Of a DNA stretch of 64,000 bases, positions 48,907-61,290 are shown one piece after another. Numbering within the stretch: the first letter of the stretch is position 1; every line of letters begins with the position of its first letter. The notes beneath the pieces are model-generated. The model was not told the origin of the DNA and made no database searches. It saw nothing but the letters and a program-made list of their open reading frames with translations. The DNA is from Acanthosepion lycidas (taxonomy: Eukaryota > Mollusca > Cephalopoda > Sepiida > Sepiidae). The stretch covers positions 15,539,889 to 15,603,888 of the forward strand of contig OZ010577.1 in NCBI GenBank assembly GCA_963932145.1, written 5' to 3'. Both the position numbers and the translations under genes were made by a program.

Positions 48907-49833
48907 CGCTGTATGTATCTCTCCTGCCTTGCGTTCTATTTACCTTTACATTCTTTCATTTAAATTTATGAAGTGGAAAGAGCCTCCTCTAAAAGCTGCT
49001 TACAATTATTTTTCATTCGAACTCATACAGTGAGCGTAGCATACAAAGGTTACGACTCACGTAACAGGGATTTCCTTGAAAAACTGTGTGGACGCAAAAT
49101 GGGTGATCGCTGTATGTTTCTCTCCTGCCGTGCGTTCTATTTACCTTTACATTCTTTCATTTCACTTTATGAACAGGCAAGAGCCTCCTCTAAAACCGGC
49201 TTACAATCATTTTTCATTCGAACTCATACAGTGAGCGTAGCATGTTAAAGTTACGACTCACGTAACAGGGATTTCCTTGAAAAACTGTGTGGACGCAAAA
49301 TGGGTGATCGCTGTATGTATCTCTCCTGCCTTGCGTTCTATTTACCTTTACATTCTTTCATTTAAATTTATGAAGTGGAAAGAGCCTCCTCTAAAAGCTG
49401 CTTACAATTATTTTTCATTCGAACTCATACAGTGAGCGTAGCATGCAAAGGTTACGACTCACGTAACAGGGATTTCCTTGAAAAACTGTATGGACGCAAA
49501 ATGGGTGTTCGCTGTATGTTTCTCTCCTGCCGTGCGTTCTATTAACCTTTACATTCTTTCATTTAACTTTATGAACAGGCAAGAGCCTCCTCTAAAACCT
49601 GCTTACAATTATTTTTCATTCGAACTCATACAGTGAGCGTAGCATGCAAAGGTTACGACTCACGTAACAGGGATTTCCTTGAAAAACTGTGTGGACACAA
49701 AGTGGGTGTTCGCTGTATGTTTCTCTCCTGCCGTGCGTTCTATTAACCTTTACATTCTTTCATTTAACTTTATGAACAGGCAAGAGCCTCCTCTAAAACC
49801 TGCTTACAATTATTTTTCATTCGAACTCATACA
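48907..49833 (+). repeat. Segment repeated 1,407 bp upstream, copy 2
   Basis: It matches 47,500-48,426 in unit order and private variants (GCATACAAAGG at 49,030, CTGTATGGACG at 49,432, GGACACAAAGTGG at 49,633). A small difference is CCGTGCG here at about 49,131 against CCATGCG in copy 1. It is followed by one more GGACACAAAGTGG unit at 49,834. Confidence 0.75.
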
Positions 49834-50637
49834 GTGAGCGTAGCATGCAAAGGTTACGACTCACGTAACAGGGATTTCCTTGAAAAACTGTGTGGACACA
49901 AAGTGGGTGTTCGCTGTATGTTTCTCTCCTGCCGTGCGTTCTATTTACCTTTACATTCTTTCATTTAAATTTATGAACAGGCAAGGGCCTCCTCTAACAC
50001 CGGCTTACAATTATTTTTCATTCGAACTCATACAGTGAGCGTAGCATGCAAAGGTTACGACTCACGTAACAGGGATTTCCTTGAAAAACTGTGTGGACGC
50101 AAAATGGGTGATCGCTGTATGTTTCTCCCCTGCCGTGCGTTCTATTAACCTTTACATTCTTTCATTTAACTTTATGAACAGGCAAGAGCCTCCTCTAAAA
50201 CCGGCTTACAATTATTTTTCATTCGAACTCATACAGTGAGCGTAGCATGCAAAGGTTACGACTCACGTAACAGGGATTTCCTTGAAAAACTGTGTGGACG
50301 CAAAATGGGTGATCGCTGTATATTTCTCCCCTGCCGTGCGTTCTATTAACCTTTACATTCTTTCATTTAACTTTATGAACAGGCAAGAGGCTCCTCTAAA
50401 AGCTGCTTACAATTATTTTTCATTCGAACTCATACAGTGAGCGTAGCATGCAAAGGTTACGACTCACGTAACAGGGATTTCCTTGAAAAATTGTGTGGAC
50501 ACAAAGTGGGTGTTCGCTGTATGTTTCTCTCCTGCCGTGCGTTCTATTAACCTTTACATTCTTTCATTTAACTTTATGAACAGGCAAGAGCCTCCTCTAA
50601 AATCTGCTTACAATTATTTTTCATTCGAACTCATACA

Positions 50638-52044
50638 GTGAGCGTAGCATGCAAAGGTTACGACTCACGTAACAGGGATTTCCTAGAAAAACTGTGTGGA
50701 CGCAAAATGCGTGATCGCTGAATGTTTCTCTCCTGTTGTACGTTCTATTTACATTTACATTCTTTCATTTCACTTTATGAACAGGCAATAGCCTCCTCTA
50801 AAACCTGCTTACAATTATTTTTCATTCGAACTCATACAGTGAGCGTAGCATGCAAAGGTTACGACTCACGTAACAGGGATTTCCTTGAAAAACTGTGTGG
50901 ACGCAAAGTGGGTGTTCGCTGTATGTTACTCTCCTGCCGTGCGTTCTATTTACCTTTACATTCTTTCATTTAACTTTATGAACTGGCAAGAGTCTCCTCT
51001 AAAACCGGCTTACAATTATTTTTCATTCGAACTCATACAGTGAGCGTAGCATGCAAAGGATACTATTCATATAACAGGGATTTCCTTGAAAAACTGTGTG
51101 GACGCAAAATGGGTGATCGCTGTATGTTTCTCTCCTGCCGTGCGTTCTATTTACCTTTACATTCTTTCATTTAACTTTATGAACAGGCAAGAGCCTCCTC
51201 TAAAACCTGCTTACAATTATTTTTCATTCGAACTCATACAGTGAGAGTAGCATGCAAAGGTTACGACTCACGTAACAGGGATTTCCTTGAAAAACTGTAT
51301 GGACGCAAAATGGGTGTTCGCTGTATGTTTCTCTCCTGCCGTGCGTTCTATTTACCTTTACATTCTTTCATTTAACTTTATGAACAGGCAAGAGCCTCCT
51401 CTAAAAGCTGCTTACAATTATTTTTCATTCGAACTCATACAGTGAGCGTAGCATGCAAAGGTTACGACTCACGTAACAGGGATTTCCTTGAAAAAATGTG
51501 TGGACGCAAAATGGGTGATCGCTGTATGTTTCTCTCCTGCCGTGCGTTCTATTTACCTTTACATTCTTTCATTTCACTTTATGAACAGGCAAGAGCCTCC
51601 TTTAAAACCGGCTTACAATTATTTTTCATTCGAACTCATACAGTGAGCGTAGCATGCAAAGGATACTATTCATATAACTGGGATTTCCTTGAAAAACTGT
51701 GTGGACGCAAAGTGGGTGTTCGCTGTATGTTTCTCTCCTGCCGTGCGTTCTATTTACCTTTACATTCTTTCATTTAACTTTATGAACAGGCAAGAGCCTC
51801 CTATAAAACCTGCTTACAATTATTTTTCATTCGAACTCATACAGTGAGCGTAGCATGCAAATGTTACGACTCACGTAACGGGGATTTCCTTGAAAAACTG
51901 TGTGGACGCAAAGTGGGTGTTCGTTGTATGTTTCTCTCCTGCCGTGCGTTCTATTTACCTTTACATTCTTTCATTTAAATTTATGAACAGGCAAGGGCCT
52001 CCTCTAACACCGGCTTACAATTATTTTTCATTCGAACTCATACA
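50638..52044 (+). repeat. Seven-monomer 1,407-bp higher-order repeat, copy 1
   Basis: Its order of units is TTTCCTAGAAAAAC with ATGCGTGATCGC and CTGTTGTACG; ATGTTACTCTCC with GAACTGGC; a GATACTATTC unit; GAGAGTAGC with CTGTATGG; AAAAAATGTG with TCCTTTAAAACC; CATATAACTGGG; and CAAATGTTACG with CGTAACGGGG. The first, second and later types recur at 52,045 onward. Confidence 0.85.
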
Positions 52045-53652
52045 GTGAGCGTAGCATGCAAAGGTTACGACTCACGTAACAGGGATTTCCTAGAAAAACT
52101 GTGTGGACGCAAAATGCGTGATCGCTGAATGTTTCTCTCCTGTTGTACGTTCTATTTACATTTACATTCTTTCATTTCACTTTATGAACAGGCAATAGCC
52201 TCCTCTAAAACCTGCTTACAATTATTTTTCATTCGAACTCATACAGTGAGCGTAGCATGCAAAGGTTACGACTCACGTAACAGGGATTTCCTTGAAAAAC
52301 TGTGTGGACGCAAAGTGGGTGTTCGCTGTATGTTACTCTCCTGCCGTGCGTTCTATTTACCTTTACATTCTTTCATTTAACTTTATGAACTGGCAAGAGC
52401 CTCCTCTAAAACCGGCTTACAATTATTTTTCATTCGAACTCATACAGTGAGCGTAGCATGCAAAGGATACTATTCATATAACAGGGATTTCCTTGAAAAA
52501 CTGTGTGGACGCAAAATGGGTGATCGCTGTATGTTTCTCTCCTGCCGTGCGTTCTATTTACCTTTACATTCTCTCATTTCACTTTATGAACAGGCAAGGG
52601 TCTCCTCTAAAACAGGCTTACAATTATTTTTCATTCGAACTCATACAGTGAGAGTAGCATGCAAAGGTTACGACTCACGTAACAAGGATTTCCTTGAAAA
52701 ACTGTGTGGACGCAAAATGGGTGATCCTTGTATGTTTCTCTCCTGCCGTGCGTTCTATTTACCTTTACATTCTTTCATTTCACTTTATGAACAGGCAAGA
52801 GCCTCCTCTAAAACCTGCTTACAATTATTTTTCATTCGAACTCATACAGTGAGAGTAGCATGCAAAGGTTACGACTCACGTAACAGGGATTTCCTTGAAA
52901 AACTGTATGGACGCAAAATGGGTGTTCGCTGTATGTTTCTCTCCTGCCGTGCGTTCTATTTACCTTTACATTCTTTCATTTAACTTTATGAACAGGCAAG
53001 AGCCTCCTCTAAAAGCTGCTTACAATTATTTTTCATTCGAACTCATACAGTGAGCGTAGCATGCAAAGGTTACGACTCACGTAACAGGGATTTCCTTGAA
53101 AAAATGTGTGGACGCAAAATGGGTGATCGCTGTATGTTTCTCTCCTGCCGTGCGTTCTATTTACCTTTACATTCTTTCATTTCACTTTATGAACAGGCAA
53201 GAGCCTCCTTTAAAACCGGCTTACAATTATTTTTCATTCGAACTCATACAGTGAGCGTAGCATGCAAAGGATACTATTCATATAACTGGGATTTCCTTGA
53301 AAAACTGTGTGGACGCAAAATGGGTGATCGCTGTATGTTTCTCTCCTGCCGTGCGTTCTATTTACCTTTACATTCTTTCATGTAACTTTATGAACAGGCA
53401 AGAGCCTCCTCTAAAACCTGCTTACAATTATTTTTCATTCGAACTCATACAGTGAGCGTAGCATGCAAAGGTTACGACTCACGTAACAGGGATTTCCTTG
53501 AAAAACTGTGTGGACACAAAGTGGGTGTTCGCTGTATGTTTCTCTCCTGCCGTGCGTTCTATTTACCTTTACATTCTTTCATTTAACTTTATGAACAGGC
53601 AAGAGCCTCCTCTAAAACCTGCTTACAATTATTTTTCATTCGAACTCATACA
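52045..53652 (+). repeat. Eight-monomer version of the 50.6 kb higher-order repeat
   Basis: The first three unit types match copy 1 at 1,407 bp distance. An added unit at 52,648 (GAGAGTAGC with AACAAGG and GATCCTTG) shifts later ones to 1,608 bp, so AAAAAATGTG lies at 53,050 against 51,442. Gain of exactly one monomer keeps the 201-bp register. Confidence 0.8.
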
Positions 53653-55059
53653 GTGAGCGTAGCATGCAAAGGTTACGACTCACGTAACAGGGATTTCCTT
53701 GAAAAACTGTGTAGACGCAAAATGCGTGATCGCTGTATGTTTCTCTCCTGTTGTACGTTCTATTTACATTTACATTCTTTCATTTCACTTTATGAACAGG
53801 CAATAGCCTCCTCTAAAACCTGCTTACAATTATTTTTCATTCGAACTCATACAGTGAGCGTAGCATGCAAAGGTTACGTCTCACGTAACAGGGATTTCCT
53901 TGAAAAACTGTGTGGACGCAAAGTGGCTGTTCGCTGTATGTTACTCTCCTGCCGTGCGTTCTATTTACCTTTACATTCTTTCATTTAACTTTATGAACTG
54001 GCAAGAGCCTCCTCTAAAACATGCTTACAATTATTTTTCATTCGAACTCATACAGTGAGCGTAGCATGCAAAGGTTACGACTCACGTAACAGGGATTTCC
54101 TTGAAAAACTGTGTGGACGCAAAGTGGGTGATCGCTGTATGTTACTCTCCTGCCGTGCGTTCTATTTACCTTTACATTCTTCCATTTTACTTTATGAACA
54201 GGCAAGATCCTCCTCTAAAACCGGCTTACAATTATTTTTCATTCGAACTCATACAGTGAGCGTAGCATGCAAAGGATACTATTCATATAACAGGGATTTC
54301 CTTGAAAAACTGTGTGGACGCAAAGTGGGTGATCGCTGTATGTTTCTCTCCTGCCGTGCGTTCTATTTACCTTTACATTCTTTCATTTCACTTTATGAAC
54401 AGGCAAGGGTCTCCACTAAAACCGGCTTACAATTATTTTTCATTCGAACTCATACAGTGAGCGTAGCATGCAAAGGTTACGACTCACGTAACAGGGATTT
54501 ACTTGAAAAACTGTGTGGACGCAAAGTGGGTGATCGCTGTATGTTTCTCTCCTGCCGTGCGTTCTATTTACCTTTACATTCTTTCATTTAACTTTATGAA
54601 CAGGCAAGGGCCTCCTCTAAAACCGGCTTACAATTATTTTTCATTCGAACTCATACAGTGAGCGTAGCATGCAAAGGTTACGACTCACGTAACAGGGATT
54701 TCCTTGAAAAACTGTGTGGACGCAAAATGGGTGATCGCTGTATGTTTCTATCCTGCCGTGCGTTCTATTTACCTTTACATTCTTTCATGTAACTTTATGA
54801 ACAGGCAAGAGCCTCCTCTAAAACCTGCTTACAATTATTTTTCATTCGAACTCATACAGTGAGCGTAGCATGCAAAGGTTACGACTCACGTAACAGGGAT
54901 TTCCTTGAAAAACTGTGTGGACACAAAGTGGGTGTTCGCTGTATGTTTCTCTCCTGCCGTGCGTTCTATTTACCTTTACATTCTTTCATTTAACTTTATG
55001 AACAGGCAAGAGCCTCCTCTAAAACCTGCTTACAATTATTTTTCATTCGAACTCATACA
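53653..55059 (+). repeat. Seven-monomer 1,407-bp higher-order repeat, copy 1 of a second pair
   Basis: It starts with CTGTGTAGACG, ATGCGTGATCGC and CTGTTGTACG, followed by GTTACGTCTCACG with GTGGCTGTTCGC. Both recur 1,407 bp later with no difference noticed. The two units before it (CTTTCATGTAAC at 53,251 and GGACACAAAG at 53,452) also recur at 54,658 and 54,859, so the duplicated tract begins before 53,653. Confidence 0.85.
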
Positions 55060-56265
55060 GTGAGCGTAGCATGCAAAGGTTACGACTCACGTAACAGGGA
55101 TTTCCTTGAAAAACTGTGTAGACGCAAAATGCGTGATCGCTGTATGTTTCTCTCCTGTTGTACGTTCTATTTACATTTACATTCTTTCATTTCACTTTAT
55201 GAACAGGCAATAGCCTCCTCTAAAACCTGCTTACAATTATTTTTCATTCGAACTCATACAGTGAGCGTAGCATGCAAAGGTTACGTCTCACGTAACAGGG
55301 ATTTCCTTGAAAAACTGTGTGGACGCAAAGTGGCTGTTCGCTGTATGTTACTCTCCTGCCGTGCGTTCTATTTACCTTTACATTCTTTCATTTAACTTTA
55401 TGAACTGGCAAGAGCCTCCTCTAAAACATGCTTACAATTATTTTTCATTCGAACTCATACAGTGAGCGTAGCATGCAAAGGTTACGACTCACGTAACAGG
55501 GATTTCCTTGAAAAACTGTGTGGACGCAAAGTGGGTGTTCGCTGTATGTTTCTCTCCTGCCGTGCGTTCTATTTACCTTTACATTCTTTCATTTAACTTT
55601 ATGAACAGGCAAGAGCCTCCTATAAAACCTGCTTACAATTATTTTTCATTCGAACTCATACAGTGAGCGTAGCATGCAAATGTTACGACTCACGTAACGG
55701 GGATTTCCTTGAAAAACTGTGTGGACGCAAAGTGGGTGTTCGTTGTATGTTTCTCTCCTGCCGTGCGTTCTATTTACCTTTACATTCTTTCATTTAAATT
55801 TATGAACAGGCAAGGGCCTCCTCTAACACCGGCTTACAATTATTTTTCATTCGAACTCATAAAGTGAGCGTAGCATGCAAAGGTTACGACTCACGTAACA
55901 GGGATTTCCTTGAAAAACTGTGTGGACGCAAAATGGGTGATCGCTGTATGTTTCTCCCCTGCCGTGCGTTCTATTAACCTTTACATTCTTTCATTTAACT
56001 TTATGAACAGGCAAGAGCCTCCTCTAAAACCTGCTTACAATTATTTTTCATTCGAACTCATACAGTGAGCGTAGCATGCAAAGGTTACGACTCACGTAAC
56101 AGGGATTTCCTTGAAAAACTGTGTGGACGCAAAATGGGTGATCGCTGTATGTTTCTCCCCTGGCGTGCGTTCTATTAACCTTTACATTCTTTCATTTAAC
56201 TTTATGAACAGGCAAGAGGCTCCTCCAAAAGCTGCTTACAATTATTTTTCATTCGAACTCATACA
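55060..56265 (+). repeat. Second copy of the 53.7 kb repeat, then mixed units
   Basis: The first two monomers match 53,653-54,054. From 55,462 the units instead resemble 51,643-52,044, including CAAATGTTACG with CGTAACGGGG and CGTTGTATG at 55,663 (like 51,844, 3,819 bp or 19 monomers upstream). The stretch is therefore a mosaic of two older blocks. Confidence 0.75.
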
Positions 56266-57270
56266 GTGAGCGTAGCATGCAAAGGTTACGACTCACGTAA
56301 CAGGGATTTCCTTGAAAAACTGTGTGGACGCAAAGTGGGTGATCGCTGTATGTTTCTCCCCTGCCGTGCGTTCTATTTACCTTTACATTCTTCCATTTTA
56401 CTTTATGAACATGCAAGAGCCTCCTCTAAAAGCTGCTTACAATTATTTTTCATTCGAACTCATACAGTGAGCGTAGCATGCAAATGTTACGACTCACGTA
56501 ACAGGGATTTCCTTGAAAAACTGTGTGGACGCAAAATGGGTGATCGCTGTATGTTTCTCTCCTGCCGTGCGTTCTATTTACCTTTACATTCTTTCATTTC
56601 ACTTTATGAACAGGCAAGGGTCTCCTCTAAATCCGGCTTACAATTATTTTTCATTCGAACTCATACAGTGAGCGTAGCATGCAAATGTTACGACTCACGT
56701 AACAGGGATTTCCTTGAAAAACTGTGTGGACGCAAAATGGGTGATCGCTGTATGTTTCTCTCCTGCCGTGCGTTCTATTTACCTTTACATTCTTTCATTT
56801 CACTTTATGAACAGGCAAGGGTCTCCTCTAAAACCGGCTTACAATTATTTTTCATTCGAACTCATACAGTGAGCGTAGCATGCAAAGGATACTATTCATA
56901 TAACAGGGATTTCCTTGAAAAACTGTGTGGACGCAAAATGGGTGATCGCTGTATGTTTCTCTCCTACCGTGCGTTCTATTTACCTTTACATTCTTTCAGT
57001 TAACATCATGAACAGGCAAGAGGCTCCTCTAAAAGATGCTTACAATTATTTTACATTCGAACTCATACAGTGAGCGTAGCATGCAAAGGTTACGACTCAC
57101 GTAACAGGGATTTCCTTGAAAAACTCTGTGGACGCAAAATGGGTGATCGCTGTATGTTTCTCTCCTGCCGTGCGTTCTATTTACCTTTACATTCTTTGAT
57201 TTCACTTTATGAACAGGCAAGGGTCTCCTCTAAAACCGGCTTACAATTATTTTTCATTCGAACTGATACA

Positions 57271-58677
57271 GTGAGCGTAGCATGCAAAGGTTACGACTCA
57301 CGTAACAGGATTTTCCTTGAAAAACTGTGTGGACGCAAAATGGGTGATCGCTGTATGTTTCTATCCTGCCGTGCGTTCTATTTACCTTTACATTCTTTCA
57401 TTTCACTTTATGAACAGGCAAGGGTCTCCACTAAAACCGGCTTACAATTATTTTTCATTCGAACTCATACAGTGAGCGTAGCATGCAAAGGTTACGACTC
57501 ACGTAACAGGGATTTACTTGAAAAACTCTGTGGACGCAAAGTGGGTGATCGCTGTATGTTTCTCTCCTGCCGTGCGTTCTATTTACCTTTACATTCTTTC
57601 ATTTCACTTTATGAACAGGCAAGAGCCTCCTCTAAAACCGGCTTACAATTATTTTTCATTCGAACTCATACACTGAGCGTAGCATGCAAAGGATACTATT
57701 CATACAACAGGGATTTCCTTGAAAAACTGTGTGGACGCAAAATGTGTGATCGCTGTATGTTTCTCTCCTGCCGTCCGTTCAATTTACCTTTACATTCTTT
57801 CATTTAACTTTAGGAACAGGCAAGAGGCTCCTCTAAAAGCTGCTTACAATTATTTTTCATTCGAACTCATACAGTGAGCGTAGCATGCAAAGGTTACGAC
57901 TCACGTAACTGGGATTTCCTTGAAAAACAGTGTGGACGCAAAGTGGGTGATCGCTGTATGTTTCTCTCCTGCCGTGCGTTCTATTTACCTTTACATTCTT
58001 TCATTTCACTTTATGAACAGGCAAGATCCTCCTCTAAAACCGGCTTACAATTATGTTTCATTCGAACTCATACAGTGAGCGTAGCATGCAAAGGATACTA
58101 TTCATATAACAGGGATTTCCTTGAAAAACTGTGTGGACGCAAAGTGGGTGATCGCTGTATGTTTCTCTCCTGCCGTGCGTTCTATTTACCTTTACATTCT
58201 TTCATTTCACTTTATGAACAGGCAAGGGTCTCCACTAAAACCGGCTTACAATTATTTTTCATTCGAACTCATACAGTGAGCGTAGCATGCAAAGGTTACG
58301 ACTCACGTAACAGGGATTTCCTTGAAAAACTGTGTGGACGCAAAGTGGGTGATCGCTGTATGTTTCTCTCCTGCCGTGCGTTCTATTTACCTTTACATTC
58401 TTTCATTTCACTTTATGAACAGGCAAGGGTCTCCACTAAAACCGGCTTACAATTATTTTTCATTCGAACTCATACAGTGAGCGTAGCATGCAAAGGTTAC
58501 GACTCACGTAACAGGGATTTACTTGAAAAACTGTGTGGACGCAAAGTGGGTGATCGCTGTATGTTTCTCTCCTGCCGTGCGTTCTATTTACCTTTACATT
58601 CTTTCATTTAACTTTATGAACAGGCAAGGGCCTCCTCTAAAACCGGCTTACAATTATTTTTCATTCGAACTCATACA
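57271..58677 (+). repeat. Seven-monomer terminal higher-order repeat, copy 1
   Basis: Unit types are: a (TTTCTATCCTGCC, GGGTCTCCACT), b (GGGATTTACTTG, CTCTGTGG), c (CACTGAGCG, ATTCATACAACAGG, ATGTGTGATC), d (CGTAACTGGG, AAAACAGTGTGG, TTATGTTTC), e (GATACTATTC, CAAAGTGGG), e-like, b'. The order a-b-c-d recurs at 58,678, 60,085, 61,291 and 62,698. The copy at 61,291 (4,020 bp, 20 monomers away) shares the additional CCGTCCGTTCAATTTACC marker. Confidence 0.87.
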
Positions 58678-60084
58678 GTGAGCGTAGCATGCAAAGGTTA
58701 CGACTCACGTAACAGGGATTTCCTTGAAAAACTGTGTGGACGCAAAATGGGTGATCGCTGTATGTTTCTATCCTGCCGTGCGTTCTATTTACCTTTACAT
58801 TCTTTCATTTCACTTTATGAACAGGCAAGGGTCTCCACTAAAACCGGCTTACAATTATTTTTCATTCGAACTCATACAGTGAGCGTAGCATGCAAAGGTT
58901 ACGACTCACGTAACAGGGATTTACTTGAAAAACTCTGTGGACGCAAAGTGGGTGATCGCTGTATGTTTCTCTCCTGCCGTGCGTTCTATTTACCTTTACA
59001 TTCTTTCATTACACTTTATGAACAGGCAAGAGCCTCCTCTAAAACCGGCTTACAATTATTTTTCATTCGAACTCATACACTGAGCGTAGCATGCAAAGGA
59101 TACTATTCATACAACAGGGATTTCCTTGAAAAACTGTGTGGACGCAAAATGTGTGATCGCTGTATGTTTCTCTCCTGCCGTGCGTTCTATTTACCTTTAC
59201 ATTCTTTCATTTAACTTTAGGAACAGGCAAGAGGCTCCTCTAAAAGCTGCTTACAATTATTTTTCATTCGAACTCATACAGTGAGCGTAGCATGCAAAGG
59301 TTACGACTCACGTAACTGGGATTTCCTTGAAAAACAGTGTGGACGCAAAGTGGGTGATCGCTGTATGTTTCTCTCCTGCCGTGCGTTCTATTTACCTTTA
59401 CATTCTTTCATTTAACTTTATGAACAGGCAAGAGCCTCCTCTAAAACCGGCTTACAATTATGTTTCATTCGAACTCATACAGTGAGCGTAGCATGCAAAG
59501 GATACTATTCATATAACAGGGATTTCCTTGAAAAACTGTGTGGACGCAAAGTGGGTGATCGCTGTATGTTTCTCTCCTGCCGTGCGTTCTATTTACCTTT
59601 ACATTCTTTCATTTCACTTTATGAACAGGCAAGGGTCTCCACTAAAACCGGCTTACAATTATTTTTCATTCGAACTCATACAGTGAGCGTAGCATGCAAA
59701 GGTTACGACTCACGTAACAGGGATTTACTTGAAAAACTCTGTGGACGCAAAGTGGGTGATCGCTGTATGTTTCTCTCCTGCCGTGCGTTCTATTTACCTT
59801 TACATTCTTTCATTTAACTTTATGAACAGGCAAGGGCCTCCTCTAAAACCGGCTTACAATTATTTTTCATTCGAACTCATACAGTGAGCGTAGCATGCAT
59901 AGGTTACGACTCACGTAACAGGGATTTCCTTGAAAAAATGTGTGGACGCAAAATGGGTGATCGCTGTATGTTTTTCTCCTGCCGTGCGTTCTATTTACCT
60001 TTACATTCTTTCATTTCACTTTATGAAGAGGCAAGAGCCTCCTCTAAAACCGGCTTACAATTATTTTTCATTCGAACTCATACA
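58678..60084 (+). repeat. Seven-monomer terminal higher-order repeat, copy 2
   Basis: The order is a-b-c-d-e-b'-f, where f (59,884) has GCATGCATAGG, AAAAAATGTG, GTTTTTCTCC and GAAGAGGC. Unit b here has TTTCATTACAC, a marker shared with 60,286 and 62,899 but not with copies 1 and 4. Confidence 0.87.
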
Positions 60085-61290
60085 GTGAGCGTAGCATGCA
60101 AAGGTTACGACTCACGTAACAGGGATTTCCTTGAAAAACTGTGTGGACGCAAAATGGGTGATCGCTGTATGTTTCTATCCTGCCGTGCGTTCTATTTACC
60201 TTTACATTCTTTCATTTCACTTTATGAACAGGCAAGGGTCTCCACTAAAACCGGCTTACAATTATTTTTCATTCGAACTCATACAGTGAGCGTAGCATGC
60301 AAAGGTTACGACTCACGTAACAGGGATTTACTTGAAAAACTCTGTGGACGCAAAGTGGGTGATCGCTGTATGTTTCTCTCCTGCCGTGCGTTCTATTTAC
60401 CTTTACATTCTTTCATTACACTTTATGAACAGGCAAGAGCCTCCTCTAAAACCGGCTTACAATTATTTTTCATTCGAACTCATACACTGAGCGTAGCATG
60501 CAAAGGATACTATTCATACAACAGGGATTTCCTTGAAAAACTGTGTGGACGCAAAATGTGTGATCGCTGTATGTTTCTCTCCTGCCGTGCGTTCTATTTA
60601 CCTTTACATTCTTTCATTTAACTTTAGGAACAGGCAAGAGGCTCCTCTAAAAGCTGCTTACAATTATTTTTCATTCGAACTCATACAGTGAGCGTAGCAT
60701 GCAAAGGTTACGACTCACGTAACTGGGATTTCCTTGAAAAACAGTGTGGACGCAAAGTGGGTGATCGCTGTATGTTTCTCTCCTGCCGTGCGTTCTATTT
60801 ACCTTTACATTCTTTCATTTAACTTTATGAACAGGCAAGAGGCTCCTCTAAAAGCTGCTTACAATTATTTTTCATTCGAACTCATACAGTGAGCGTAGCA
60901 TGCAAAGGTTACGACTCACGTAACAGGGATTTCCTTGAAAAACAGTGTGGACGCAAAGTGGGTGATCGCTGTATGTTTCTCTCCTGCCGTGCGTTCTATT
61001 TACCTTTACATTCTTTCATTTCACTTTATGAACAGGCAAGAGCCTCCTCTAAAACCGGCTTACAATTATGTTTCATTCGAACTCATACAGTGAGCGTAGC
61101 ATGCAAAGGATACTATTCATATAACAGGGATTTCCTTGAAAAACTGTGTGGACGCAAAATGGGTGATCGCTGTATGTTTTTCTCCTGCCGTGCGTTCTAT
61201 TTACCTTTACATTCTTTCATTTCACTTTATGAAGAGGCAAGAGCCTCCTCTAAAACCGGCTTACAATTATTTTTCATTCGAACTCATACA
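60085..61290 (+). repeat. Six-monomer terminal higher-order repeat, copy 3
   Basis: The order is a-b-c-d2-d-(e/f). The unit at 61,090 is a chimera: a GATACTATTC start of type e, and the GTTTTTCTCC and GAAGAGGC end of type f. This explains why the copy has six units. Unit d2 (60,688) has AAGAGGCTCC with AAAAGCTGC, repeated in the next but one copy. Confidence 0.85.

Larger units (their letters stand above)
37781..50637 (+). repeat. Domain III: GTTACGACTCACGTAAC with AGCTGC and TTTAAATTTATGAACAGG
   Basis: From 37,781 the dyad haplotype GTTACGACTCACGTAAC becomes general again. It is combined with AAAAGCTGCTTAC in place of AAAACCGGCTTAC and, in many units, with TTTAAATTTATGAACAGGAAAG. From about 46.4 kb a private variant appears with GCATGATAAAGTTACG or GCATGTTAAAGTTACG. 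Indels are rare: two 199-bp units at 42,203 and 42,603, and 200-bp units at 42,802, 43,203 and 45,815. From 46,015 onward every monomer is exactly 201 bp. The left limit is approximate because the second copy of the 2,412-bp block (to 40,627) carries domain II units into this region. Confidence 0.8.
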
